Source: UBA4416 sp038327195
GTDB lineage: Bacteria > Bacteroidota > Bacteroidia > B-17B0 > Aurantibacillaceae
Assembly: GCA_038327195.1 (NCBI GenBank)
Contig: JBBQKU010000023.1
Span: forward strand, 1-64,000
Length of the DNA: 64,000 bases
Reading direction: 5' to 3'
The position numbers and the translations under genes are program-made. Every line of letters starts with the position of its first letter. Within the stretch, counting starts at the first letter, position 1. Positions 9,157-17,900 of this stretch are shown one piece after another. The notes below the pieces were generated by a model that made no database searches, was not told where the DNA came from, and saw only the letters and a program-made list of their open reading frames with translations.

Positions 9157-9187
9157 TTTTCTATTTCATATTTAATTAGTAAATTTG
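9157..9187 (+). promoter_or_regulatory. Promoter of the metH leader
   Basis: TAAATTTG at 9180-9187 fits the -7 consensus TAnnTTTG. Nineteen bases upstream, TTTT at 9157-9160 is one mismatch from the -33 TTTG. Initiation a few bases downstream would place the whole riboswitch in the leader. Confidence 0.55.
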
Positions 9188-9205
9188 ATGCACGTTCTTT
9201 AACAC

Positions 9206-9377
9206 ACTTATTAAGAAAAGCGGAGGGATACGCCCTATGATGCTTTACCAACCCTTGATGAAATGTAAAATGAAAAATGTTAAATTTTAAATGGTATCAA
9301 TTTATAATTTATAATTCAATATTTAGCATCTCTCAAAGAAGGTGGGAATTCGTTAGTCTTCGGACTAAAAAATAAGT
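9206..9377 (+). promoter_or_regulatory. SAM-I (S-box) riboswitch upstream of metH
   Basis: The 5' core reads GCGGAGGGATACGCCCTATG followed by ATGCTTTACCAACCC, matching the S-box core (GGAGGGA, GCCC-ATGA, CAACC). The 3' core AAGGTGGGAATTC matches the conserved GGTGCYAAnTCC. P1 is ACTTATT (9206-9212) with AATAAGT (9371-9377). P4 is a perfect stem TTAGTC, UUCG-type loop, GACTAA (9353-9368). The aptamer binds S-adenosylmethionine, and a methionine-synthase gene downstream is the expected target, shut off when SAM is plentiful. Confidence 0.85.
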
Positions 9378-9385
9378 CGAAATAC

Positions 9386-9419
9386 ATTAGTTAATTTTTA
9401 AATAAACATACCAACTAAT
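9386..9419 (+). promoter_or_regulatory. Candidate antiterminator hairpin of the metH leader
   Basis: ATTAGTT (9386-9392) can pair with AACTAAT (9413-9419). The last three bases belong to the left arm of the terminator behind it, so the two hairpins compete. How the riboswitch P1 helix tips the balance is not clear from reading. Confidence 0.4.
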
Positions 9420-9452
9420 CCCTTTCGGCAAACGCTAAAAGGGATTTTTTAT
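9417..9452 (+). terminator. Intrinsic terminator in the metH leader (riboswitch expression platform)
   Basis: AATCCCTTT (9417-9425) pairs with AAAGGGATT (9438-9446) across a 12-base loop and is followed by a T-rich run. It lies after the aptamer and 12 bases before the metH start, the expected position for SAM-dependent transcription attenuation. Confidence 0.75.
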
Positions 9453-9463
9453 TTTATAAAAAT

Positions 9464-12400
9464 ATGAATACGATACAACAAGAATTAGAAAAAAGAGTTT
9501 TAGTCATTGATGGTGCAATGGGTAGTCTTATTCAGCAATACAAGCTAACTGAAAAAGATTTCAGAAGTAAACGTTTTGCTGATTGGGAAAAAGATTTACA
9601 AGGTAATAATGATTTGTTATCTATTACTCAACCACAAATTATTAAAACCATCCATAAAGAATATTTAAAGGCTGGTGCTGATATTATTGAAACCAATACG
9701 TTCAGTGGAACCACAATTGCCATGGCTGATTATGCTATGGAATCATTAGTTTATGAATTAAATTATGAATCTGCTAAAATTGCAAAAGAAGCTATTCAAG
9801 AATTTTATGCTGAGTTTCCTGAATTTGCTAATATTCAAAAATTTGTAGCTGGTGCAATGGGCCCAACTAATCGTACGTTATCATTATCTCCAAATGTAAA
9901 TGACCCTGGTTTTAGAGCTATAACTTTTGATGAATTAGTTGAAGCTTATACCGAACAAGTGCGCGGATTAATTGATGGTGGTGCTGATGTATTATTAATT
10001 GAAACTATTTTTGATACGTTAAATGCAAAGGCAGCTTTATTTGCTATTCAAAATTATTGCGAATCAATTGACCGTAAAATGCCAGTGATGGTTTCAGGAA
10101 CGATAACTGATGCAAGCGGAAGAACTTTATCTGGTCAAACTACGGAAGCATTTTTAAATTCAGTTTCACATGTTGACTTATTAAGTGTTGGTTTAAACTG
10201 TGCTTTAGGCGCTAAAGATATGCGACCTTATTTAGAAGAACTTTCTACAAAAGCGCCTTTTTATGTGAGTGCTTATCCTAATGCAGGTTTGCCAAATCAG
10301 TTTGGAGAGTATGATCAAGATGCTCATGAAATGGGGCATCAAATTGAAGACTTTTTAAAAGCAGGATTTATTAATATTGTTGGTGGATGTTGTGGAACTA
10401 CACCTGCTCATATTAAACGCATTGCTGAATTAGCAAAAAATGCGAAGCCTCGTAAACGACCTGTTGCAGATTCTTTAATGCATTTAAGCGGATTAGAGCC
10501 TGTTACACTTCGCCCAGAAAGTAATTTTATGAACGTGGGTGAACGCACAAATGTTACTGGTTCAAAAAAGTTTTTACGTTTAATTAATGAAGGTAATTAC
10601 GAAGAAGCATTATCAATTGCTAAAGACCAAGTTGATGGAGGCGCGCAAGTAATTGATGTAAACATGGACGAAGGAATGTTGGATAGTGAAGCAGCCATGA
10701 CTAAATTTTTAAATTTAATTGCATCCGAACCAGATATTTCTCGTGTGCCAATCATGATTGATTCTAGTAAATGGAGCGTAATTGAAGCTGGTTTAAAATG
10801 TGTACAAGGAAAAGCAATCGTTAATTCAATTTCATTAAAAGAGGGCGAAGAAAAATTTATTGAACAAGCTCATAAAGTAAAACAATATGGTGCAGCCGTT
10901 ATTGTAATGGCTTTTGATGAAGTAGGGCAGGCTGATACATTTGAACGCAGAAAAGAAATTTGTAAACGTGCATATGATATTTTAGTTGATAAAGTTCATT
11001 TCCCTGCACAAGATATTATTTTTGATCCTAATATTTTTCCTGTTGCAACAGGGATGGAAGAGCATCGTTTAAATGCACTTGATTTTTTTAATTCAACAAA
11101 ATGGATAAAAGAAAATTTACCACACGCTAAAGTAAGTGGTGGTGTGAGTAATGTGTCTTTTTCGTTTAGAGGAAATGATCATGTGCGTGAAGCCATTCAC
11201 TCAGCATTTTTATACCACGCTATTAAAGCTGGAATGGATATGGGAATTGTAAATCCATCGCAATTGGTTATTTATGATGATATTGAAAAAACATTATTAG
11301 AATTAGTTGAAGATGTATTATTGAATCGTAGAGATGATGCTACGGAGCGCTTAGTAGACCATGCTGAATCATTAAAAGGCATTGTAAAAGATAAAACAGA
11401 AAAAGATGAAGAGTGGAGAAAAGGTACTGTAGAGTCTAGATTGAGTTATGCTTTAGTAAAAGGTTTGGTAGAACACATTGATGCAGATACTGAGGAAGCA
11501 AGACAAAAACTTGGCAGACCATTACATGTTATCGAAGGTCCGCTAATGGACGGAATGAATATCGTTGGAGATTTATTTGGACAAGGAAAAATGTTTTTAC
11601 CACAGGTTGTAAAAAGCGCTCGTGTAATGAAAAAAGCTGTGGCTTATTTAGAGCCTTTTCTGCTTAAAGAAAAAGAAGATAATGCAAAAGCTGGTATTGT
11701 TGGTGATGGTAGAACTAATGCTGGCAAAATTTTAATGGCGACTGTAAAAGGTGATGTTCATGACATTGGAAAAAACATAGTTGGTGTTGTATTAGCTTGT
11801 AACAATTACGAAATTATAGACATTGGCGTGATGGTTAGCTGCGATAAAATATTAACAGAAGCTAAAAAACATAATGTGGATGTTATTGGTTTAAGTGGCT
11901 TAATTACACCATCATTAGATGAAATGGTATACGTAGCAAAAGAAATGGAGCGCTTAGGATTTAAAATCCCATTATTAATTGGCGGAGCAACAACTTCTAA
12001 AGTACATACAGCAGTAAAAATTGCACCGCATTATTCGGGGCCAGTAGTGCATGTAAATGATGCTAGTAAATCTGTGCCTGTAGCTAGCAGTTTAATTTCA
12101 GACGAATTGCGAGATGCTTTTATGTTGGAGGTGAATAAAGATTATGAACGTGTGCGCGAACAAAATAAAAATGCGCAATCGCAAAATAAATTTATTACAA
12201 TGGCCGAAGCGCGCGAAAATAAATTTGCTATCAATTGGAATAAATCAACAATTACTAAACCAAAATTTATTGGAACAAAAGTATTTGATAATTATGATTT
12301 AAAAGAAATTGCAGAATACATTGATTGGACGCCATTCTTCCACAGTTGGGAATTAAAAGGATCTTACCCTAAAATTTTAACTGACCCAGAACGTGGCGTT

Positions 12401-13192
12401 GAAGCCACTAAATTATTTAATGATGCTAAAAGCATGTTGAATAAAATAATTTCTGAAAAATGGTTAACTGCAAAAGCAGTGATTGGAATTCATCCCGCAA
12501 ATTCAATTGACGACGATGATATTTCGATTTTAGATGAGACTGCTAAAAATGAAATTTGTAAATTTCATACTATTCGTCAGCAAACTAAAAAACCAGCTGG
12601 CCAATATAACATTGCTTTAGCAGATTTTGTGAAACCAAAACCATCGATTTCTGAGGCTCTCGAAGGAACCGATACTGCAACCGACTACCTCGGTACTTTT
12701 GCTTTGTCTACTGGATTTGGTATAGATGAGCATGTTGCTCGTTTTGAAGCCGACCATGATGATTACAGTGCAATCATGATAAAAGCTTTAGCAGACAGAC
12801 TTGCGGAAGCCTTCGCGGAATTAATGCATAAAAAAGTTAGAAAAGAATTTTGGGGATATGCAGCCGATGAGCTTTTGAAAAACGAAGATTTAATAAAAGA
12901 AGAATATGCAGGTATTCGCCCGGCACCAGGTTACCCAGCTCAGCCAGACCATACCGAAAAATTAACGATTTGGAAATTATTAGATGTTGAAAAAAATATT
13001 GGAATGACCTTAACGGAAAGTTTAGCAATGATTCCTACAGCTGCAGTAAGTGGTTTATATTTTTCTCATGCACAATCAACTTATTTTGGAATTGGAAAAA
13101 TTAATAAGGAGCAAGTTGATGAATATGCTAAACGTAAAAAAATGCCTGTTCCTGATATAGAAAAATGGTTAGGACAAGCTTTAGCGTATTAA
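9464..13192 (+). CDS. metH: Cobalamin-dependent methionine synthase, full length
   Basis: A 1242-residue cytosolic enzyme that makes methionine from homocysteine and 5-methyltetrahydrofolate. Modules in order: homocysteine domain (about 1-330) with zinc ligands Cys246, Cys309 and Cys310 (VGGCCGTTP); pterin-binding domain (about 345-620, starts FMNVGERTNVTGSKKF); cap and B12 domain (about 650-900) with DVHDIG, whose His766 is the lower axial cobalt ligand; reactivation domain (about 930-1225) with the SAM-binding region RPAPGYPAQPDH. All four modules are present in one chain of about the E. coli MetH length. Expression is probably controlled by the SAM-I riboswitch and terminator just upstream. 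No metF or second methyltransferase lies nearby. Confidence 0.97.
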   Translation: MNTIQQELEKRVLVIDGAMGSLIQQYKLTEKDFRSKRFADWEKDLQGNNDLLSITQPQIIKTIHKEYLKAGADIIETNTFSGTTIAMADYAMESLVYELNYESAKIAKEAIQEFYAEFPEFANIQKFVAGAMGPTNRTLSLSPNVNDPGFRAITFDELVEAYTEQVRGLIDGGADVLLIETIFDTLNAKAALFAIQNYCESIDRKMPVMVSGTITDASGRTLSGQTTEAFLNSVSHVDLLSVGLNCALGAKDMRPYLEELSTKAPFYVSAYPNAGLPNQFGEYDQDAHEMGHQIEDFLKAGFINIVGGCCGTTPAHIKRIAELAKNAKPRKRPVADSLMHLSGLEPVTLRPESNFMNVGERTNVTGSKKFLRLINEGNYEEALSIAKDQVDGGAQVIDVNMDEGMLDSEAAMTKFLNLIASEPDISRVPIMIDSSKWSVIEAGLKCVQGKAIVNSISLKEGEEKFIEQAHKVKQYGAAVIVMAFDEVGQADTFERRKEICKRAYDILVDKVHFPAQDIIFDPNIFPVATGMEEHRLNALDFFNSTKWIKENLPHAKVSGGVSNVSFSFRGNDHVREAIHSAFLYHAIKAGMDMGIVNPSQLVIYDDIEKTLLELVEDVLLNRRDDATERLVDHAESLKGIVKDKTEKDEEWRKGTVESRLSYALVKGLVEHIDADTEEARQKLGRPLHVIEGPLMDGMNIVGDLFGQGKMFLPQVVKSARVMKKAVAYLEPFLLKEKEDNAKAGIVGDGRTNAGKILMATVKGDVHDIGKNIVGVVLACNNYEIIDIGVMVSCDKILTEAKKHNVDVIGLSGLITPSLDEMVYVAKEMERLGFKIPLLIGGATTSKVHTAVKIAPHYSGPVVHVNDASKSVPVASSLISDELRDAFMLEVNKDYERVREQNKNAQSQNKFITMAEARENKFAINWNKSTITKPKFIGTKVFDNYDLKEIAEYIDWTPFFHSWELKGSYPKILTDPERGVEATKLFNDAKSMLNKIISEKWLTAKAVIGIHPANSIDDDDISILDETAKNEICKFHTIRQQTKKPAGQYNIALADFVKPKPSISEALEGTDTATDYLGTFALSTGFGIDEHVARFEADHDDYSAIMIKALADRLAEAFAELMHKKVRKEFWGYAADELLKNEDLIKEEYAGIRPAPGYPAQPDHTEKLTIWKLLDVEKNIGMTLTESLAMIPTAAVSGLYFSHAQSTYFGIGKINKEQVDEYAKRKKMPVPDIEKWLGQALAY

Positions 13193-13230
13193 TAATTTAT
13201 TAAGGTTTTGATTTTATAAAAACCTGCTAA

Positions 13231-13319
13231 CCTGCTATCGCGGACTTGTAGTCCGTGAATTTAAAACAACTTGCATAAAGGCTTGTAGTCAATAAATTAA
13301 AAGTATAAATTTACTTATG
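13231..13319 (+). repeat. REP-like repeat unit 1, with palindrome
   Basis: An 89-bp unit starting CCTGCTATCG and ending TTATG. It holds the palindrome CGCGGACT-TGT-AGTCCGTG at 13239-13257 (8-bp stem with one G-T pair, triloop). It is nearly identical to unit 2 immediately downstream. Such short GC-rich palindromes beside a Y1 transposase are typical REP/BIME substrates. Confidence 0.8.
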
Positions 13320-13320
13320 A

Positions 13321-13410
13321 CCTGCTATCGCGGACTTGTAGTCCGTGAGATTTAAAACAACTTGCATAAAAGCTTGTAGTCAATAAATTAAAAGTATAAT
13401 TTTACGCATG
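13321..13410 (+). repeat. REP-like repeat unit 2, ends in the transposase start codon
   Basis: A 90-bp unit, near-identical to unit 1, with palindrome at 13329-13347. Its last three bases are the ATG of the transposase gene. The unit therefore carries the gene's leader, so unit 1 looks like a tandem duplication of palindrome plus leader. Confidence 0.8.
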
Positions 13411-13977
13411 TCGAGAAAATATAAAGCTACAGTGCCAGATAAAGCTTATTTTATAACTATAACTAGTGTTGGTTGGGTAGATTTATTTACGAGGCTTAAT
13501 CATCGATATACTATTATAAATTCGTTAAAATACTGCCAAAGTAATAAAGGTTTAGAAATATTTGCATATTGTATTATGCCTAGTCATATTCATTTAATTT
13601 GTAGTGCTGCTGATGGTAAAAAATTATCAGATATTATGAGAGACTTTAAAACATTTACATCCAAGCAACTGCTAGATAATATTAAAAACGAACCTGAGAG
13701 TAGGCGCGAGTGGTTACTTGAATTATTTTCTAAAACTTGCTATCATCTAAAGCGTAAGCAAGATTTTAAAGTATGGCAAGATGGATACCACGCAGAAATT
13801 ATAGAAACTCCAAAGTTTATGTATCAAAAATTAAATTATATACACAACAATCCAGTTGTAGATAAAATAGTAGAAAGGGCTGAGGATTATTTATTTAGTT
13901 CGGCACGTAATTATGCCGATTTAGATTATGAATTAGAAGTATTTGTATTGCCAAAACAACTAACTACGTATGGTTAG
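13408..13977 (+). CDS. REP-associated tyrosine transposase (RAYT, Y1_Tnp/TnpA_REP type)
   Basis: A 189-residue HUH-superfamily single-strand endonuclease. The metal-binding pair is His60/His62 in MPSHIHLI, and the likely catalytic tyrosine is Tyr144 in KLNYIHNNPV, the order expected for Y1 transposases of the RAYT clade. The N-terminus (VPDKAYFITITSVGWVDLF) and the tail FSSARNYADLD are typical. RAYTs nick and may mobilise REP palindromes, and matching palindromes lie on both sides in opposite orientation. The gene looks intact. It sits between two conserved genes in a short accessory islet. Confidence 0.9.
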   Translation: MSRKYKATVPDKAYFITITSVGWVDLFTRLNHRYTIINSLKYCQSNKGLEIFAYCIMPSHIHLICSAADGKKLSDIMRDFKTFTSKQLLDNIKNEPESRREWLLELFSKTCYHLKRKQDFKVWQDGYHAEIIETPKFMYQKLNYIHNNPVVDKIVERAEDYLFSSARNYADLDYELEVFVLPKQLTTYG

Positions 13978-13986
13978 TTATTTTTT
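13958..13986 (+). terminator. Intrinsic terminator overlapping the transposase stop codon
   Basis: AACTAAC (13958-13964) pairs with GTTAGTT (13973-13979), followed by ATTTTTT. The stop codon TAG is inside the right arm. Confidence 0.6.
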
Positions 13987-14023
13987 AAGGTGGAAACGAT
14001 CTTTAGATTTTTTTGTTAGATTT

Positions 14024-14042
14024 CACGGACGGGACGTCCGCG
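14024..14042 (-). repeat. REP-like palindrome, inverted orientation, diverged loop
   Basis: CACGGACGGGACGTCCGCG. Read on the minus strand it matches the arms of the upstream palindromes (CGCGGAC..GTCCGTG) but has a different centre. Confidence 0.65.
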
Positions 14043-14057
14043 ATAACGCGTAAAAAG

Positions 14058-14076
14058 CACGGACTACAAGTCCGCG
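14058..14076 (-). repeat. REP-like palindrome, exact inverse of units 1 and 2
   Basis: CACGGACTACAAGTCCGCG is the exact reverse complement of the 19-bp palindrome in repeat units 1 and 2. It is followed by two short tandem GCTAACGGG units that mirror the doubled CCTGCTA at the left side of the islet. The rest of 14077-14229 shows nothing supportable. Confidence 0.75.
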
Positions 14077-14229
14077 CTAACGGGGCTAACGGGGTAATAA
14101 CATTTACCCATTTCTTTTTTCCATTATTAAATTTAAAAATTATTATTTTAAAATTATTATTGGATGATACTTTAAATGCAGTAACAAAACTCGAAGAGGA
14201 TACTTCATTTTTAAAAATATAATTTTCAC

Positions 14230-14412
14230 TTAATACCAATGACCGTTACCAGTTAATAAAATAATACCAATTATAATAGAACCAACACCACCAATTATTC
14301 CCTTTATATTTCCTGTTAAATTATCATCCTTTACTGGGTTTTTAATAGTCCACCCTAAGAAAAAAATACCACCAATTAAAAACGCTAATCCTATCCATCT
14401 ATCATTATCCAT
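14230..14412 (-). CDS. Small two-helix membrane protein, tandem copy 3
   Basis: A 60-residue protein, MDNDRWIGLAFLIGGIFFLG at the start. It has two predicted transmembrane helices (about 6-23 and 38-55) with a short polar loop. It is the most diverged of three tandem paralogues; the loop and C-terminus differ (TGNGHWY against LGKVHW). Family unknown. Last gene of the cluster in transcription order. Confidence 0.75.
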   Translation of the reverse strand: MDNDRWIGLAFLIGGIFFLGWTIKNPVKDDNLTGNIKGIIGGVGSIIIGIILLTGNGHWY

Positions 14413-14428
14413 TTAGTTTTATTCTAAT

Positions 14429-14611
14429 TTACCAATGTACTTTACCTAATAAAAATGCGATACCCCCTGCAATAGCTCCAATAGCTCCTAATAAACCACC
14501 AATATTTTGACTAGAAATATCAGGCCCTCTAAACCAAGTTTTAATAGTCCACCATAAGAAAAAAATACCACCAATTAAAAACGCTAATCCAATCAATTTA
14601 TTATTATCCAT
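14429..14611 (-). CDS. Small two-helix membrane protein, tandem copy 2
   Basis: A 60-residue protein with the same plan as its neighbours: GLAFLIGGIFFLWWTIKTW as the first helix, a short loop, then GGLLGAIGAIAGGIAFLLG as the second. It repeats exactly 199 bp from copy 3 and from copy 1, and the 16-bp spacers between genes are identical, so the unit duplicated as a block. Function unknown; the size and topology would fit a small inner-membrane accessory protein. Confidence 0.8.
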   Translation of the reverse strand: MDNNKLIGLAFLIGGIFFLWWTIKTWFRGPDISSQNIGGLLGAIGAIAGGIAFLLGKVHW

Positions 14612-14627
14612 TTAGTTTTATTCTAAT

Positions 14628-14810
14628 TTACCAATGTACTTTACCTAATAAAAATGCGATGCCACCAATTATAGAGCCTATAGACCCAATTAGGCCACTG
14701 GCATTTCTATTAAATATGTCAGTACCTTTTACCCAAGTTTTAATAGTCCACCATAAGAAAAAAATACCACCAATTAAAAACGCTAATCCAATCCATTTAT
14801 CTTTATCCAT
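14628..14810 (-). CDS. Small two-helix membrane protein, tandem copy 1
   Basis: A 60-residue protein starting MDKDKWIGLAFLIGGIFFLW. It is closest to copy 2; both end in GGIAFLLGKVHW. First gene of the three in transcription order. Conservation of the first helix in all three copies and variation of the polar loop argue that these are expressed genes and not noise. No family recognised. Confidence 0.8.
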   Translation of the reverse strand: MDKDKWIGLAFLIGGIFFLWWTIKTWVKGTDIFNRNASGLIGSIGSIIGGIAFLLGKVHW

Positions 14811-14823
14811 ATATTAAAAATTA

Positions 14824-14900
14824 CCTGCTGTCGAGAACTTGTAGTTCGTGAAATTTAAAACAAATGCATAATCAGTAAAACAAAATTTACATTAGGCATG
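14824..14900 (+). repeat. Degenerate REP-like unit 3
   Basis: Diverged copy of units 1 and 2: CCTGCTGTCGAGAACTTGTA, then GTTCGTGAAATTTAAAACAA, ending GCATG as unit 2 does. Palindrome at 14832-14850. Compared with units 1/2, one stem pair changed G-C to A-T on both sides, and one other pair is lost. It sits just beyond the 3' end of the ABC-transporter gene. Confidence 0.65.
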
Positions 14901-14903
14901 TAT

Positions 14904-17900
14904 CTACTTTTTCTTAAAGCTAATATTTCCCATAGCATCTAAAATCTTTTTAAACACTTCAAAGTATAGCATTATCATTAAAGAAATACTCATTAACCAA
15001 ATTACAGCAAGGTTAAACCAATACGTTGGAATCAGTTTACCCATAAATAATTTATTAGGTGCATAAAAGTGTGCAGCACCTAAATTAGAATCTGTTGGGT
15101 CTAAATAAACAGGGTCAGAGCGTTGTATTAATTTACCTTCCACTTCTAAGCATTTAAATGGACTTAAATCATTTTTGTTTTCAACAAAATTCTTTAAACT
15201 TTCATTTTCATAATCGTCTTCCATTTTAATGAAAGCTTCGTGTCCCATTTCTTTAATTAATTTTTGAGTAACCACATCTTTGCCTTCTCTGGCTTTGTTA
15301 CCGTAATTAATGTAATGCTCTTTAATTTTTTCAACTAAAAATTTATTTAATGAGTTTCTTACTTCGCCATTAAATTCTTTAACGTTCAGTTTCTCAATAT
15401 CACTAAATATATATTTATTTTTTAAAAACACTTGCTCTTTTAAAACCGCCGTTTTGATTGTCATCAAATCTTTTTCGGTGGTTTCTTTTTTCATAAATTC
15501 TTTTTGATCATTAAGAATTTTTGTCATTTTATTTTCAATGGCATTTACCCAGTAATTATTTTTATAATCGGCAATGCTTATGGCTTTATCAAATTTGTAA
15601 AAGTTTTTTTCAAACTCATTTGTTTTAAACTGGTTAACAGCTAAGGCTTCAAAAGCCCAGCGACTAGCCATCATTTCGCCAACCATTGGTACGCCACCTT
15701 GTTTGGCTAGAGTAGGGTTTAGCTTGTCAAATTTAACAACAACTCCTGCTAATAATAATTGTGGGATAATTAAAAATGGAATTGAAATATAAATGGTTAC
15801 AGCACTATTAAATGCACTCGAAATATTTAAACCCAACATATTTGCAAAACAGGATGCTGAAAATAAAACCAACCAATAATCAGAATACATTCCTTTAACT
15901 CCTAAAATAGAATTACCAACTAACACAAATGTTAATGTTTGAATAGCAGATAAAACAAACATAATGGTGATTTTACTCCATAAGTAACTTCCTTTACTGA
16001 GGTTTAAAAAAGTTTCGCGTTTGCGTATTTTACGATCTCTAATAATTTCTTCAGCAGAAACTGTTAAGCCAATAAATAATGCAACTACAACCGACATAAA
16101 CATGTAAGCAGGCACGTTTTCATTGTCTCTAAAAATATAACCCTTTTTGTTTTCGGCATCTGCACTAAAAAAGCGAACTAAATAAGCTAAAACAAAAGCT
16201 AAGAATGGTGCTTCAAAAAAGTTAATTAATAAATACTGAGAGTTAGTTAATTTGCTTAATACATCACGGGTTAAAAATACCTTGAATTGTTTAAAGGCAT
16301 TTGGAATTTTAAAAATAGCCTCTGGTATTTTATCTTGGTGTTTAATATCACCAATAGTTGATTCAATTTTTTCAACGTAGCTTTTATTCCATTCCGATGG
16401 ACTATTCTTTCTAATATGAGTTAAGTTTCCGTATTCATCTAATACTTTACTTTCAATAATATTAAAAATAAGTTCAGGATTTACGTTACCACAATTCCAA
16501 CATTCACTTTCATCGGCATTAACATGTTCAACTAATTTTTTAAAGTAAGAAACGGCATCAACCGGATTGCCATAATAAATAGGGTAACCGCCCACATCTA
16601 ATATTTGAAGTTTATCAAACATTTTAAAAATATCTGATGAAGGTTGATGAATTACTACAAAAATTAATTTTCCTTTTAATGATAATTCCTTTAAAAGATC
16701 CATAATATTTTCTGAGTCACGTGAAGATAAACCTGAAGTTGGTTCATCAACATAGAGCACAGAAGGTTCTCTTATTAATTCTAATCCAATATTTAAACGT
16801 TTACGTTGCCCACCCGAAATAGTTTTTTCTAAAGGCGAACCAACTTTTAATTCTTTAGTTTCAGTTAAACCTAAATCTGCTAATAGCGAATGACATTTTT
16901 TTGCAATTTCATCATCATTTAAATTTCCAAAGCATAGTTTAGCATTGTAAAATAAATTTTGATAAACTGTTAATTCTTCAATTAATAAATCGTCTTGTGT
17001 TACATGTCCAATTACACCAGCAATCGCTTTAGGATCTTTGTGTATGTTTTTTCCATTTATTAAAACTTCTCCACCACTTGGAATTTCAACTCCATTTAGA
17101 ACATTAAGCAAGGTTGATTTTCCAGCTCCTGAGCCGCCCATAATCCCTATTAATTTTCCGCTTTCTTCACGAATATTAATATTTCTTAAACCTAATTTTC
17201 CACCTTTAAATTTGTAATCAATATTTTTGGCTTCAAATGATATACGAGCCTTTGTACTATCTTCTAAAAAACGGCCAATAATATCGCTGTAATAAATTGG
17301 TTTTAACCGTGTACTTCTTAATGATGAGCCTGGCGTTAATATATGTACTCTTCCTTTCGAAATACCTTGCCCATTTAATTGTATTTCAAAGTTTCCATAA
17401 ATACGCAAAGCGTACATTCCAACACTAGCAATCGAAATTACTCTAATATCATTTGTAAGTGTATCGCAATAAATATGTTTACAACTATTTTCATAACCAT
17501 TTTCTTTATTATTAATAACTAAAATATTTGGTGTGTTTGGAATTTTTTCGGCTGTATCTTCAACAAATGCTCTTAGCTGATTGTATTCATCAACCGAAAT
17601 ATTAAATGTATCTGCCACAGTAATAACAAATTCATTTTCTTGTTCAGAAATTTCGTCAGAAGAATAAATAAATTCTAATAATCGAATTAATACAATGACT
17701 TTTTGAGGTTGTTCTAGTTCTTGATTAATTTGAGTACAGATTTTTAAAACCTTTACAGAGTTTAAAGAAGTCCGTTTTGCTGAACCGTCTTTTTTCTTTG
17801 AACTTGCTTGCTGAGCTTCAATAAATTCATCAAAAATTCTTAAATATTTTTCAACCTGTTCTTTGTTTAATTGCAGTTTCAAAAAAGACTCTACAATTCC

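Noticed and set aside
9206..9377. metH leader considered as a cobalamin riboswitch
   Set aside because: The core matches the SAM S-box and there is no B12-box. A SAM sensor fits better.
13203..13225. Hairpin after metH (AGGTTTT/AAAACCT) as terminator
   Set aside because: Short AT-rich stem with no T run after it. I could not support termination.
13231..13410. Tandem repeat considered as a short CRISPR array
   Set aside because: Only two units of about 90 bp, joined without variable spacers, and no cas genes. They fit REP-like repeats better.
14003..14239. Open frames on both strands (78 and 69 codons) over the downstream REP palindromes
   Set aside because: They run through palindromes and AT-rich DNA and overlap each other. 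No domain, signal or membrane pattern is credible.
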